This document shows positions 37,939 through 46,575 of a stretch of 64,000 nucleotides of DNA, piece after piece; positions within the stretch are counted from its first letter, which is position 1; each line of letters starts with the position of its first letter. The stretch is from Selenomonas sp. AB3002. Lineage in GTDB: Bacteria; Bacillota; Negativicutes; Selenomonadales; Selenomonadaceae. The DNA lies in assembly GCF_000702545.1 (NCBI RefSeq), contig NZ_JNIO01000007.1, positions 284,106-348,105 of the forward strand. The letters are read 5' to 3'. The notes beneath the pieces were generated by a model that saw only the letters and a list, made by a program, of their open reading frames with translations, made no database searches and was not told where the DNA came from. Both the position numbers and the translations under genes were made by a program.

Positions 37939-39312
37939 TTACATGGATTTGGGGAGTTCCGTCTCCTCCGGGTCGTCGAACCCCAGCAGCCAGGTAGCTG
38001 CGAAGCCGGCGGCGTAGCTGGCCACCAGGCCTAAGAGGTACACGGGGATGTTGTTCACCGTGGGGGCAAGGGGCAGGCCGGAGATGCCTATGGCGCCTGC
38101 GCCAACTGCGGCTCCGGCTTCGATGGCGCCTCCTACGGTGGCTCCCAGGCAGGCACCCAGGAAGGGCTTGCCCAAGGGGAGGGTCACGCCGTAGATGAGG
38201 GGTTCGCCTACGCCCATCATGCCTACTGGCAGGGCTGAGAGAATGGTTTTCTTGAGGAATTTGTTCTTGGTATTGAAATAGATGGCGATGGCTGCCCCTA
38301 CCTGGCCAGCCCCGGCCATGGCCAGTACGGGCAGGAGGATGGTGACACCGTATTGTTCCAGCAGGGCCACATGGATGGGGGTGAAGACCTGATGGACACC
38401 CATCATCACCATGGGCAGCCAGATGCCGGCCAGGATGGCTCCTACGGGGGCACCGCCGTCTGTGATGGAGGCGGTGGCGGCCTGGCCGATGGCGGAGGCG
38501 ATGGCACCGCCGATGGGCTGGAATACCAGCACGGCGGCCAGGCCCGAGAGCAGCAGGGTCAGGCAGGGGGTGACGAAGAGGTCAAGCATTTCCGGCACCA
38601 GCTTGTGAAGCCGCTTTTCAATAAATACTGCCAAAGCTGCTATCAGTATCACGGAAATAATGCCGCCCCTGCCCGGCAGCAGTTCGTTGCCGAAAAGCTC
38701 GATGCCCTTGAGCCCCGGGTGGCTGACAAAGGCGGCCAGGGCACCGCCCAAAATGGGGGTGCCGCCGAAGACTTTGGCGGCCTGCCAGCCTACGAAGAGG
38801 TTCATGCCCCAGAAGATGGCGCCGCCCAGGGTTGCCAGGGTCTGCCAGAGGGGGGAGGCAGTGAGGCTGGGGTCAATCTTGGCGGCGATGGCCAGGATGC
38901 CTGTCAGGAGACCGCAGCCTATGAAGGCGGGGATCAGGGGCAGGAAGATGCTGGCGATTTTCTTGAAGAAAGCCTTGACTGGGGTGTTGTTCTTCTGGCG
39001 TATTTCTTCATGGAGGGCTTTGCCGTCCCCGATGGCGGGACGGGCGGGCTCTTGCTTGATTTGCTCCAGCAGGGCATTGGTTACTGCCAGTGCTTTGCCT
39101 GGGCCAAGGATGACCTGGAGTTCCTGTTCCATGAGATTGGTGCCCAGGACGCCGGGGACACGTTTCATGGCTTCCTGGTCGGCGATCTTCGTGTCTTTCA
39201 GCAGAAAGCGCAGGCGGGTCATGCAGTTGTAGGCGGATTCCACATTGGCGGGGCCGCCGGCCAGGTCGTAGAGGATTTTTGCTAGTTCTGAGTTGGATAG
39301 GTTTTTGTTCAT
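37939..39312 (-). CDS. PTS sugar transporter EIIBC, MurP/glucose-superfamily
   Basis: A 457-residue protein. The N-terminal EIIB domain has the phosphorylated Cys in NCMTRLRF (C30); a linker leads to a ten-helix EIIC domain with GVGEPLIYGVTLPLGKPF near the sugar site. No EIIA domain is attached, as in N-acetylmuramic-acid (MurP) and trehalose/sucrose types, so it should borrow a separate EIIA. Substrate unproven; N-acetylmuramic acid is one option. Start at MNKNLSN (39312). The open frame upstream runs through an R2 repeat and is not coding. Confidence 0.85.
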   Translation of the reverse strand: MNKNLSNSELAKILYDLAGGPANVESAYNCMTRLRFLLKDTKIADQEAMKRVPGVLGTNLMEQELQVILGPGKALAVTNALLEQIKQEPARPAIGDGKALHEEIRQKNNTPVKAFFKKIASIFLPLIPAFIGCGLLTGILAIAAKIDPSLTASPLWQTLATLGGAIFWGMNLFVGWQAAKVFGGTPILGGALAAFVSHPGLKGIELFGNELLPGRGGIISVILIAALAVFIEKRLHKLVPEMLDLFVTPCLTLLLSGLAAVLVFQPIGGAIASAIGQAATASITDGGAPVGAILAGIWLPMVMMGVHQVFTPIHVALLEQYGVTILLPVLAMAGAGQVGAAIAIYFNTKNKFLKKTILSALPVGMMGVGEPLIYGVTLPLGKPFLGACLGATVGGAIEAGAAVGAGAIGISGLPLAPTVNNIPVYLLGLVASYAAGFAATWLLGFDDPEETELPKSM

Positions 39313-39347
39313 AGGTATAGGTGAGTCCTTTCTGTAGCAAGCGATGC

Positions 39348-39527
39348 TAAGGCGTTCTAAGGCGTTCGGGGCAGGGGCATGGCAACGCTTCACTTGGAAT
39401 TTTTCCATAGAATCTAAGCTCCCGCTGCGCTTTGCTCTGCTTTGCAGAGCGAAGCTTGCGCTCACTAAGATTTATGGAAAAATTCCACACGTTCCGCTTA
39501 TGCCATGCCCCTGTCCCTCACTTACGT
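39348..39527. repeat. Intergenic long hairpin repeat, family R2, copy b
   Basis: Arms GGGGCAGGGGCATGGC and GCCATGCCCCTGTCCC, same internal loop as copy a, stem GGAATTTTTCCATA/TATGGAAAAATTCC, and a longer apical stem. The left edge is a duplicated TAAGGCGTTC. It lies between the flavodiiron gene and the PTS gene, both on the minus strand. Confidence 0.88.
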
Positions 39528-39535
39528 TAGCTGGG

Positions 39536-40723
39536 TTAGAGGGTTTCTGCGAACTTCCTGCCGTATTCTCTGCATTCTTCCAATTTGTCTTCGTCTGGCT
39601 GCCAGGCGCAGCGCAGGCCCTCATTGACTAAGGCGAACCCGCTCTTTTCCAGATATTCGCTCAGCTGTTTTACAGCTTCGCCGCTCCAGCCGTAGCTGCC
39701 GAAGGCGGCGGCTTTTTTCTGCTTGAATTTCAGGCCCTTGATCATTTCCAGGATACCGGCGATGGAGTAGAGATAGCCATTGTTCACGGTGGAGGAGCCT
39801 ATGAGGATGGCTTTTGACTTGAAAACCTCTGTGCAGATTTCTGTTTTATCGTCTACGGCGGCGTTGTAGAGCTTCACGGTTGTTTCAGGAGCCGCTTCCC
39901 TGATGCCTTCGGCAATGCACTCGGCCATGCGGCGGGTGGCGTTCCACATGCTGTCGTAGATGAGGGTCACCTGGTTCTCCTGATAGGCGGCTGCCCATTT
40001 GGCATAGGCTTCCACGATTTGGGCAGGATTGTCCTTCCAGATAACACCGTGGCTGGGGCAGATGAGCTGCAGGGGCAGGTCCAGTTTCTGGATTTCTGCC
40101 AGCTTGCGGGCCACCATGGGGCTGAAGGGGTTGAGGATATTGGCGTAGTATTTGACAGCTTCTGCCCAAAGCTCTCCCTGGTCGGCCGCATCGTTATACA
40201 GGCTCTCAGTGGCATAGTGCTGGCCGAAGCCGTCGTTGCTGAAGAGGATGTTTTCACCGGTGAGATAGGTGAACATGGTGTCGGGCCAGTGGAGCATGGG
40301 TGCCTCTATAAAGATAAGCTCGGCAGCCCCCAGGCTCAGCCTGTCACCGGTCTTGACGTTGACGAAGTTCCAGTCTGCGTGGTAATGGCCCCGGATGATT
40401 TCCTCACCCTTCCTGGTGCAGTAGATGGGGGTATCGGGGATCTCCCGCATGAGCGCGGGCAGGGCGCCGCTGTGGTCTATCTCGTTATGGTTCATTATTA
40501 TATAGTCGATAGAGGAAAGGTCAACCTCACGCTTGAGGTTTGCCACGAATTCCTCGTCAAAGGGTTTCCAGACGGTATCTATGAGGGCGGTCTTTTCGTC
40601 CCTTATTAAATAGGAATTGTAAGAGGAACCTTTGCGGGTGGTGAATTCGTGTCCGTGGAACTCCTCCAGTTCCCAGTCAATCTTGCCAACCCAGGTGACT
40701 TTATCGGTAATCTTGCGTGCCAT
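39536..40723 (-). CDS. Flavodiiron protein (A-type flavoprotein, O2/NO reductase)
   Basis: A 395-residue protein. The N-terminal metallo-beta-lactamase-like domain has the diiron ligands in HNEIDHSG and further on in HWPDTM and HGVIW; the C-terminal flavodoxin domain begins near 250 (LIYDSMWNATRRMAE) with GSSTVNNGYL and SYGWSGEAVK FMN contacts. It reduces O2 to water or NO to N2O in anaerobes, with electrons from rubredoxin or a similar carrier. Divergent from the glutamate synthase cluster. Confidence 0.93.
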   Translation of the reverse strand: MARKITDKVTWVGKIDWELEEFHGHEFTTRKGSSYNSYLIRDEKTALIDTVWKPFDEEFVANLKREVDLSSIDYIIMNHNEIDHSGALPALMREIPDTPIYCTRKGEEIIRGHYHADWNFVNVKTGDRLSLGAAELIFIEAPMLHWPDTMFTYLTGENILFSNDGFGQHYATESLYNDAADQGELWAEAVKYYANILNPFSPMVARKLAEIQKLDLPLQLICPSHGVIWKDNPAQIVEAYAKWAAAYQENQVTLIYDSMWNATRRMAECIAEGIREAAPETTVKLYNAAVDDKTEICTEVFKSKAILIGSSTVNNGYLYSIAGILEMIKGLKFKQKKAAAFGSYGWSGEAVKQLSEYLEKSGFALVNEGLRCAWQPDEDKLEECREYGRKFAETL

Positions 40724-40878
40724 ATCTATTCCTCCTGACTGTAAATTACTGTGTTTATTTTTCTCAATTCGACATAAAAATAGAAATACCTTTAGACTGA
40801 AAAATCCAAACTATGCAAATATGCAATGATAATTATACAAGGTATTATGTATACTTATAGAAAAATGCTTCCCCCTAA

Positions 40879-40907
40879 TTGACAAGAGTTTACATAGTTT
40901 CTATAAT
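40879..40907 (+). promoter_or_regulatory. Consensus promoter of the glutamate synthase cluster
   Basis: TTGACA (40879-40884) and TATAAT (40902-40907) with a 17-bp spacer: both boxes match consensus exactly. Start near 40914. Confidence 0.88.
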
Positions 40908-40926
40908 AATACTTACGTTGTAACGA

Positions 40927-40972
40927 AAAATCCGCGTGCGAAGGACTTAGATTCCTTTGGTACGGATTCTAT
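40927..40972 (+). promoter_or_regulatory. Stem-loop leader of the glutamate synthase mRNA
   Basis: AATCCG pairs with CGGATT, enclosing a second stem AAGG/CCTT, in the 89-nt leader. I do not recognise it as a known riboswitch. The 40724-40878 stretch upstream is A/T-rich with no gene. Confidence 0.45.
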
Positions 40973-41002
40973 GTAAATTTTGTATTGGAAAGGGAGTCCA
41001 TT

Positions 41003-42109
41003 ATGTGCAGAATAGGGTCAATCAAAAGCAAGGTACCCATCCAGCCTTCCAAGGCACTTCATCTGATGCTGCCTCAGCAGGAGGGGCATGACAATTCCGG
41101 CTTTGCCATGGTGATGCAGGATCTTTACGGAATCTTCTCCGGCTACAAAGACAAGCCTTTGCTTTCCCTGGCCTGCACCCAGAAGGGCGCTCAGCTGGTG
41201 GAGGACTACATGGATGCCCATAACTTTGTCCAGCTGGCAGAGTGGATTCCCATCCCTGACAAGCGTCCGGGCCTGGATATCAAGGCTATGCCTTATTACA
41301 TCTTCCGCAACTACGATTACCCCGAGGATGCAGAGCGCATGAGCGACAGGGAGAAGGCAGACCTGCTGCTGGACACCCGCCTGGCTCTGAGGAAAATCCT
41401 TGAGGAGAACAATGCTGGTTTTGTCTATTCCTTCTGGCCGGATGTGCTGACCCTGAAGGAAATCGGCGACCCCAGGGATATCGCCACCTACTTCCACCTT
41501 TGGGAGGACAATGGCTGCCTGGCTGCCAAGAGCATCGTGGCCCAGTGCCGCCAGAATACCAACTACGACATCGTGCGCTATGCGGCTCACCCCTTCTTCC
41601 TGCAGGGCTACACCCTCTGCGCCAATGGCGAGAATACCTTCTATACCAAGAACAAGGAGTTCCAGGCCAGCCTGCACCGGGGCTACATCGGCTTTGAGTC
41701 CGATTCCCAGTGCTTCCTGAATACCCTTCACTATGTGCATCATGAATTGCAGTGGCCTCTGGAGTACTACAAGCATGTTATCACGCCGCTGCCCTTTGAG
41801 GAAATCCAGCAGCGGGAGGACAAAGAGGTATTGCTGGAAATCCGCCAGTCTCTGGCAAACCTGGAAATCAACGGGCCCAATACGGTCATCGGCGTACTGC
41901 CGGACGGCCGCATGATGACCTGCTGCGATTCCAAGAAGCTGCGCCCGGTGGTGGTGGGCCGCACCGATACCATGGTGGCCATTTCATCCGAGGTCTGCGG
42001 CATCAATGAAATCATGCCTGAGCGGGATGAGTCTTTGGATATCTATCCCAACGAGAGGGAAATCGTGCTCATTGACAACAATCTGGAGGTAACGAGATGC
42101 AAGCAGTAA
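41003..42109 (+). CDS. Split glutamate synthase, glutamine amidotransferase subunit
   Basis: A 368-residue protein starting MCRIGSIKSK: Cys2 becomes the N-terminal nucleophile of class II (Ntn) amidotransferases after Met removal. QEGHDNSGFAMVMQDL (about 31-46) and the later GPNTVIGVLPDGRMMTCCDS fit the GATase II domain of glutamate synthase. It releases ammonia from glutamine and passes it to the FMN subunit encoded next. The ATG follows AAAGGGAG; the next gene overlaps its end by 13 bp. Confidence 0.88.
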   Translation: MCRIGSIKSKVPIQPSKALHLMLPQQEGHDNSGFAMVMQDLYGIFSGYKDKPLLSLACTQKGAQLVEDYMDAHNFVQLAEWIPIPDKRPGLDIKAMPYYIFRNYDYPEDAERMSDREKADLLLDTRLALRKILEENNAGFVYSFWPDVLTLKEIGDPRDIATYFHLWEDNGCLAAKSIVAQCRQNTNYDIVRYAAHPFFLQGYTLCANGENTFYTKNKEFQASLHRGYIGFESDSQCFLNTLHYVHHELQWPLEYYKHVITPLPFEEIQQREDKEVLLEIRQSLANLEINGPNTVIGVLPDGRMMTCCDSKKLRPVVVGRTDTMVAISSEVCGINEIMPERDESLDIYPNEREIVLIDNNLEVTRCKQ

Positions 42110-43728
42110 GGACTCAGGATGTGAGTGTCAATGACCTCACTTGGAAGATAGAATATCACGCAGAGCGCTGTACCATGTGCGGCAGCTGCGTGGCAGGATG
42201 CTCCTTCAAGGCCATCAAGGTGGAGGTGCAGTCCCAGTCCCTGACGGTGTCTGAGGCAGGTGTGCCTACGCCGAAGCACAGCTTCGTGGCCCGCCCCATT
42301 ATCAAGCAGGTGGCCAGCCTTACGGATTTCTGCCGTGGCTGCGGCATGTGCGAGAAAATCTGCCCCAACAACGCCATCCGCCCGGTGCGGAATCCCGATA
42401 CTCGCAAGACCCTGCTTTCCAAGGACAGCGGCCCGGTGAAGCGGGGCGGCCGCACCAATCTCAACGCCCAGCGCACCTTGGATTCCATCGTGGTAGGCCG
42501 CATTTCCCAGATGACTGACCCGTCGCTGGATGCCGCCCGCCATACCTTCGACATCCGCTCCCCCTTTGGCCGGGTGTTGTCTGCCAAAGACCTGCCCCTG
42601 AAGGTGGAAAATGGCAAGCTGGTGCCTGCAGGCACGACCCCACCTGTGCATTGGATTTATCCCTTGATTTTCTCGGATATGTCCATCGGTGCCCTGTCCA
42701 CCCGTGCCTGGGAGGCTGTGGCTCTGGCCGTTGGCTATCTGAACGAGAAATGCGGCCTGCCGGTGCGCATGAGCTCCGGTGAGGGCGGCATGCCGGGTAA
42801 CCTCCTGAAAAGCGATTACCTCAAATACTTCATCATACAGATTGCTTCCGGTCACTTCGGCTGGAACCGCATCATCAAGGCCATGCCCCACATGGTGACT
42901 GACCCTGCGGGCATCCTCATCAAGATTGGCCAGGGTGCCAAGCCCGGCGACGGCGGCCTCCTGCCCAGCGCCAAAGTGGCAGAGCATGTGCAGGCCATCC
43001 GCGGCGTGCCGAAAGCCACCCTGGCTTCCCCGCCGAACCATCAGGGCCTCTACTCCATCGAGGAATCTGTGCAGAAGATGCACCTTTCCATGAGCGCGGC
43101 TTTCGGTTTCCGGGTGCCGGTAGGCATCAAGTGCGCGGCTTCCGCCACTTCCGTGTCCGTCTACAACAACCTGCTCCGTGACCCCTACCGGGTTTGCGGC
43201 GGCTTCTTCCTGGACGGCATCCAGGGCGGCACCGGCGCAGCTAACGAGATTTCTCTGGATCACACGGGCCATCCTGTGGTGTCCAAGATTCGCGACTGCT
43301 ATCTGGCAGCCGTGAAGCAGGGCCTCCAGGGGCAGATTCCCCTCTACGGCGGCGGCGGTATAGGCATGACCGGCGATGCGGCAGCAGATGCCTTCAAGAT
43401 GATGTGCCTGGGCGCCAACGGCGTGTTCGTTGGCAAGGTCCTTATTCAGCTGCTAGGCTGCGTGGGCAACGAGCAGGGCCGCTGCAATTCCTGCAACACG
43501 GGCAAGTGCCCCACGGGTATCTGCACCCAGGATCCGCGCCTGGTGAAGCGGCTGGATGTGGACAAGGGAGCCCAGAAGATCGTGGATTATGTGCTGGCCT
43601 TCGATACGGAGCTGAAGAAGCTCATGGCGCCCATCGGCAACAGCTCCCTGCCTATCGGCAGAAGCGACGCGCTGGTGTCTACGGACAAGGCCGTGGCAGA
43701 GAAGCTGGGGCTGCAGTACGTTTGCTGA
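42097..43728 (+). CDS. Split glutamate synthase, ferredoxin-FMN synthase subunit
   Basis: A 543-residue protein. Two N-terminal 4Fe-4S motifs (CTMCGSCVAGC, CRGCGMCEKIC, residues about 26-90) precede the glutamate synthase FMN barrel with MSSGEGGMPGN, IGQGAKPGDGG, IQGGTGAAN and GGGGIGMTGDAA, and the cysteine group CNSCNTGKCPTGIC that binds a [3Fe-4S] cluster. It forms glutamate from 2-oxoglutarate and ammonia. This is the archaeal-type short subunit, lacking both the amidotransferase and GXGXG domains, which are on neighbouring genes. Confidence 0.93.
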   Translation: MQAVRTQDVSVNDLTWKIEYHAERCTMCGSCVAGCSFKAIKVEVQSQSLTVSEAGVPTPKHSFVARPIIKQVASLTDFCRGCGMCEKICPNNAIRPVRNPDTRKTLLSKDSGPVKRGGRTNLNAQRTLDSIVVGRISQMTDPSLDAARHTFDIRSPFGRVLSAKDLPLKVENGKLVPAGTTPPVHWIYPLIFSDMSIGALSTRAWEAVALAVGYLNEKCGLPVRMSSGEGGMPGNLLKSDYLKYFIIQIASGHFGWNRIIKAMPHMVTDPAGILIKIGQGAKPGDGGLLPSAKVAEHVQAIRGVPKATLASPPNHQGLYSIEESVQKMHLSMSAAFGFRVPVGIKCAASATSVSVYNNLLRDPYRVCGGFFLDGIQGGTGAANEISLDHTGHPVVSKIRDCYLAAVKQGLQGQIPLYGGGGIGMTGDAAADAFKMMCLGANGVFVGKVLIQLLGCVGNEQGRCNSCNTGKCPTGICTQDPRLVKRLDVDKGAQKIVDYVLAFDTELKKLMAPIGNSSLPIGRSDALVSTDKAVAEKLGLQYVC

Positions 43729-43741
43729 GTTTTGCCTGTTG

Positions 43742-43846
43742 AGGCGTTCAGGGCGAGGGCATAGCAACGCTTCACTTGGACTCCGGCCTGCGGCCAGATT
43801 CCACACGTTCCGCTTATGCTATACCCTCTCCCCTCACTTACGTGAG
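43742..43846. repeat. Intergenic long hairpin repeat, family R2, copy c
   Basis: Short version of R2: arms GGGCGAGGGCATAGC and GCTATACCCTCTCCC with the same internal loop sequences. The GGC/GCC of copies a and b has become AGC/GCT on both arms, keeping the pairs. The apical part is only CTCCGGCCTGCGGCCAGA. Confidence 0.85.
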
Positions 43847-43856
43847 CATTGCTGAT

Positions 43857-44052
43857 GGGGGAGTAGGGAGCTGGCAAAAGCGAAGCGTAAGGGTTGTTGG
43901 CGTCAAGAAAATATTTTTTGCATTCGTCCAACCCTGTGCACGCAGAATACGTTCAACCGAAGGGCGTTGTTCTGCGTGCGCAGGATTAATTAAAGGCAAA
44001 AAATATTTTTAGCCAACTATCCGTGCGTAGCGTTGCCAGCCCCCTGCTCCCC
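43857..44052. repeat. Giant intergenic hairpin, family R3
   Basis: About 196 bp folding on itself: GGGGAGTAGGGAGCTGGCAA with TTGCCAGCCCCCTGCTCCCC (two mismatches); GTTGGC with GCCAAC; AAAATATTTTTTGC with GCAAAAAATATTTT; GCACGCAGAA with TTCTGCGTGC at the tip. It lies 4 nt after the R2 element and just upstream of the third glutamate synthase gene. Non-coding. Confidence 0.88.
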
Positions 44053-44101
44053 GGAGGGCAACTTATCAAAGAGCCGTTCTTCGTATTTGGAGGTTAGCGA
44101 A

Positions 44102-46444
44102 ATGTTTAAGATAGATACAATGCAGGGACATGAGCGCATGTCCACCCAGGACCTGCTGCTGAAGATAGAAGCGGCGGTCAGGGCTGGGGAAACTGATTTT
44201 GACATCAAGGCTTCCGGCCAGCATGATATCGGCGGCCCCCTCTGGCATCCCCAGGGGAAGAAGCTGAAATTCCATGTGACTAATGCCGGTCAGCGCGTGG
44301 GCTCCATGGCCCTGCCGGGGACGGAAATCCTGGTGGAAGAATCCGCCTCTGCTGATGTGGGCTGGCTGAACGCCGGCGGCATCATTACCGTCCGGGGCGA
44401 CGCAGGCGATACGGCAGGCCATTGCTCCTCCGGCGGCAAGATCTTCATCGGCGGCCGGGGCGGCACCCGTACCGGCTCTCTCATGAAGCATGACCCGGTG
44501 TATGAGGAGCCTGAGCTTTGGATTTTGAAGAACGTGGGTTCCTTCTCCTTCGAGTTCATGGGCGGCGGCAAGGCTGTGGTCTGCGGCTATGACTGCGCTG
44601 ACTTCCCCTCCGTGCTGGGAGAGCGTCCCTGCGTGGGCATGGTGGGCGGTACTGTCTATGTGCGCGGCCCGGTGCCGGCTCTGCCGAAAGACATGGTCTC
44701 CACGGAGCTTGCTCAGGAGGATATCGATTTCCTCTCCGGCGGTATGCAGGACTTCCTGTTGCGGGTAGGCCATGAGGACCTGCTGGCTGAGCTGTCCGAA
44801 TGGAGCGAGTGGAAGAAACTCCGTCCCCTCACCTTTGAGGAAAAGACTACCAATGCTCCCAAGAAGCAGTCCATGCAGGACTTCCGCCTGCACGATTGGG
44901 TGAAGGGCGGCATCTTCGCCGATGTGTGCCACGATGATTTCGAGGTGCACAATACCCTGTCCACGGGCCTTTACCGCCTGCGGATTCCCTCCTGGGACAA
45001 TGCGAAATTTGCAGCTCCCTGCGAATTCTCCTGCCCCACGGGCATTCCCACCCAGCAGCGCTACAATCTCATCCGTCAGGGCAAGCTGGACGAGGCTTTC
45101 CAGCTGGAACTGAAGTACACGCCGTTCCCGGGTTCTGTCTGCGGCTCTGTCTGCCCCAACCCTTGTATGGAAGGCTGTACCCGTGGTACCATTGATACGC
45201 CTATCCAGATTGGCGATTTGGGCTACAAGAGCGCTTTCCTGCCTGCTCCCAAGGCTGCAGAGGCCACGGGCAAGAAGGTGGCCGTGGTGGGCGGCGGCGT
45301 GGCCGGCCTCTCTGCTGCCTGGCAGCTGGCCTTGAAGGGTCACAGCGTCACGGTGTACGATGAAGCTGAGCGCATGGGCGGCAAGCTGGAGCAGGTCATC
45401 CCCCGTGGACGCCTGTCCCATGAGCTGCTGGAAGCAGAGCTGAAGCGCATCCAGTCCCTGGGCGTTGAGTTCGTCACTTCTTGCAAGGTTGATAAAGAGA
45501 AGTTCGCCCAGCTGCGCAATGAGAATGACGCAGTAGTGGTGGCTGCCGGCGGCACCAAGTCCCGCTTCTTCCCCTGGGAGGGCAAGGAGCTTCTGACCAT
45601 GGGCCTTGAGTATTTGAAGGCCATCAACCGCGGCGAGAAGCCCCTCACGGGCAAGCGCGTGGTTGTCATCGGTGCCGGCAACTCCGGCATGGATACCTGC
45701 CGCGGCGCCTATGAGATGGGAGCCGAGTCCGTGGTGGCAGTGGATGTGCAGAAGCCCGCTGCCTTCAAGGAGGAAATCGACTACATCGAAGGTCTGGGCG
45801 GCAAGCTGGTCTGGCCCTTCTTCACTGAGAAAATCACCAAAGAGGGCGTTTATGGCAAGGGCGGCCAGTTCATTCCTGCTGACCAGGTCATCGTCTCCAT
45901 CGGTGAGGAGCCGGAACTGGACTTCCTGCCTGAGAATGAGGGCATCGAGTTCTTCCGGGGCAGCTGGGTGGTGCCTAAGGCTGATATGAGCCTTGCCAAG
46001 GGCGTCTTCACCGCCGGCGATACCATCAAGCCCGGCCGCCTCACTGATGCCATCGGCAGCGGCAGGAAGGCCGCCTGGTATGTTGACCAGTATTTGGCTG
46101 GCAGCGAAACCGTGCCCTTCCCGGAGAAGGCCAAGATTCCCGCTGAGCGCCTTTCCAAGGCTTACTTCGACAAGTGCCATCACTGCGCTCTGGGCGATGC
46201 GGCTGAGGACCACGCCCGCTGCGTCAGCTGCGGCACCTGCCGTGACTGCAAGATGTGCCTGGAATCCTGCCCGGAGAAGGCCATCACCCGCGTGGAGAAA
46301 GAAGACGGCAGCTGGGAATACGTCTCCGATCCGGAGAAGTGCATCGGCTGCGGCGTCTGCGCCGGTGTCTGCCCCTGCGGCGTCTGGAGCATAGAGGACA
46401 ATCCGGAGGAAATCAAGATGTACTCCACCGGGGCCGGAGCGTAA
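44102..46444 (+). CDS. Split glutamate synthase: GXGXG domain fused to FAD/NADPH subunit and C-terminal ferredoxin
   Basis: A 780-residue fusion. Residues 1-230 are the right-handed-helix GXGXG domain of the large subunit (GGIITVRGDAGDTAGHCSSG, FIGGRGGTRTGS). Then comes a GltD-like oxidoreductase: cysteine region (CEFSCPTGIPTQ, CGSVCPNPCMEGC), FAD motif VAVVGGGVAGLSAAWQLA, NADPH motif VVVIGAGNSGMDTC and GVFTAGD. The last 80 residues carry two 4Fe-4S motifs (CRDCKMCLESCP, CIGCGVCAGVCP). It feeds NADPH electrons to the FMN subunit. Start at MFKIDT after GGAGG. Separated from the preceding subunit gene by 373 bp of hairpin DNA. Confidence 0.9.
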   Translation: MFKIDTMQGHERMSTQDLLLKIEAAVRAGETDFDIKASGQHDIGGPLWHPQGKKLKFHVTNAGQRVGSMALPGTEILVEESASADVGWLNAGGIITVRGDAGDTAGHCSSGGKIFIGGRGGTRTGSLMKHDPVYEEPELWILKNVGSFSFEFMGGGKAVVCGYDCADFPSVLGERPCVGMVGGTVYVRGPVPALPKDMVSTELAQEDIDFLSGGMQDFLLRVGHEDLLAELSEWSEWKKLRPLTFEEKTTNAPKKQSMQDFRLHDWVKGGIFADVCHDDFEVHNTLSTGLYRLRIPSWDNAKFAAPCEFSCPTGIPTQQRYNLIRQGKLDEAFQLELKYTPFPGSVCGSVCPNPCMEGCTRGTIDTPIQIGDLGYKSAFLPAPKAAEATGKKVAVVGGGVAGLSAAWQLALKGHSVTVYDEAERMGGKLEQVIPRGRLSHELLEAELKRIQSLGVEFVTSCKVDKEKFAQLRNENDAVVVAAGGTKSRFFPWEGKELLTMGLEYLKAINRGEKPLTGKRVVVIGAGNSGMDTCRGAYEMGAESVVAVDVQKPAAFKEEIDYIEGLGGKLVWPFFTEKITKEGVYGKGGQFIPADQVIVSIGEEPELDFLPENEGIEFFRGSWVVPKADMSLAKGVFTAGDTIKPGRLTDAIGSGRKAAWYVDQYLAGSETVPFPEKAKIPAERLSKAYFDKCHHCALGDAAEDHARCVSCGTCRDCKMCLESCPEKAITRVEKEDGSWEYVSDPEKCIGCGVCAGVCPCGVWSIEDNPEEIKMYSTGAGA

Positions 46445-46465
46445 AACTGAAATATTGAAGATGAG

Positions 46466-46499
46466 GGAAACCGTGCCAGTCTGGTGCGGTTTCCTTTTT
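46466..46499 (+). terminator. Terminator of the glutamate synthase cluster
   Basis: GGAAACCG and CGGTTTCC plus inner pairs, followed by TTTTTC. Confidence 0.85.
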
Positions 46500-46575
46500 C
46501 TGATGGAAGGATTATTGCTGCCTTATGTCGAAGTACCACCTTTGAAGAATTCCAACCAGGAAAGGGTGTGGCAGC

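Noticed and set aside
39344..39631. Small frame containing AFGAGAWQRFTWNF and IYGKIPHVPLMPCPCP, also seen at 31.8 kb
   Set aside because: It is a translation of the R2 hairpin repeat; the similarity between copies comes from the DNA repeat, not from a protein family.
43776..44012. 78-codon frame between the glutamate synthase genes
   Set aside because: Lies entirely within the R2/R3 foldbacks with no ribosome site; sequence explained by the palindromes.
44066..46213. 715-codon open frame on the minus strand
   Set aside because: Shadow of the GXGXG/FAD/ferredoxin fusion gene, whose motifs are unmistakable on the plus strand.
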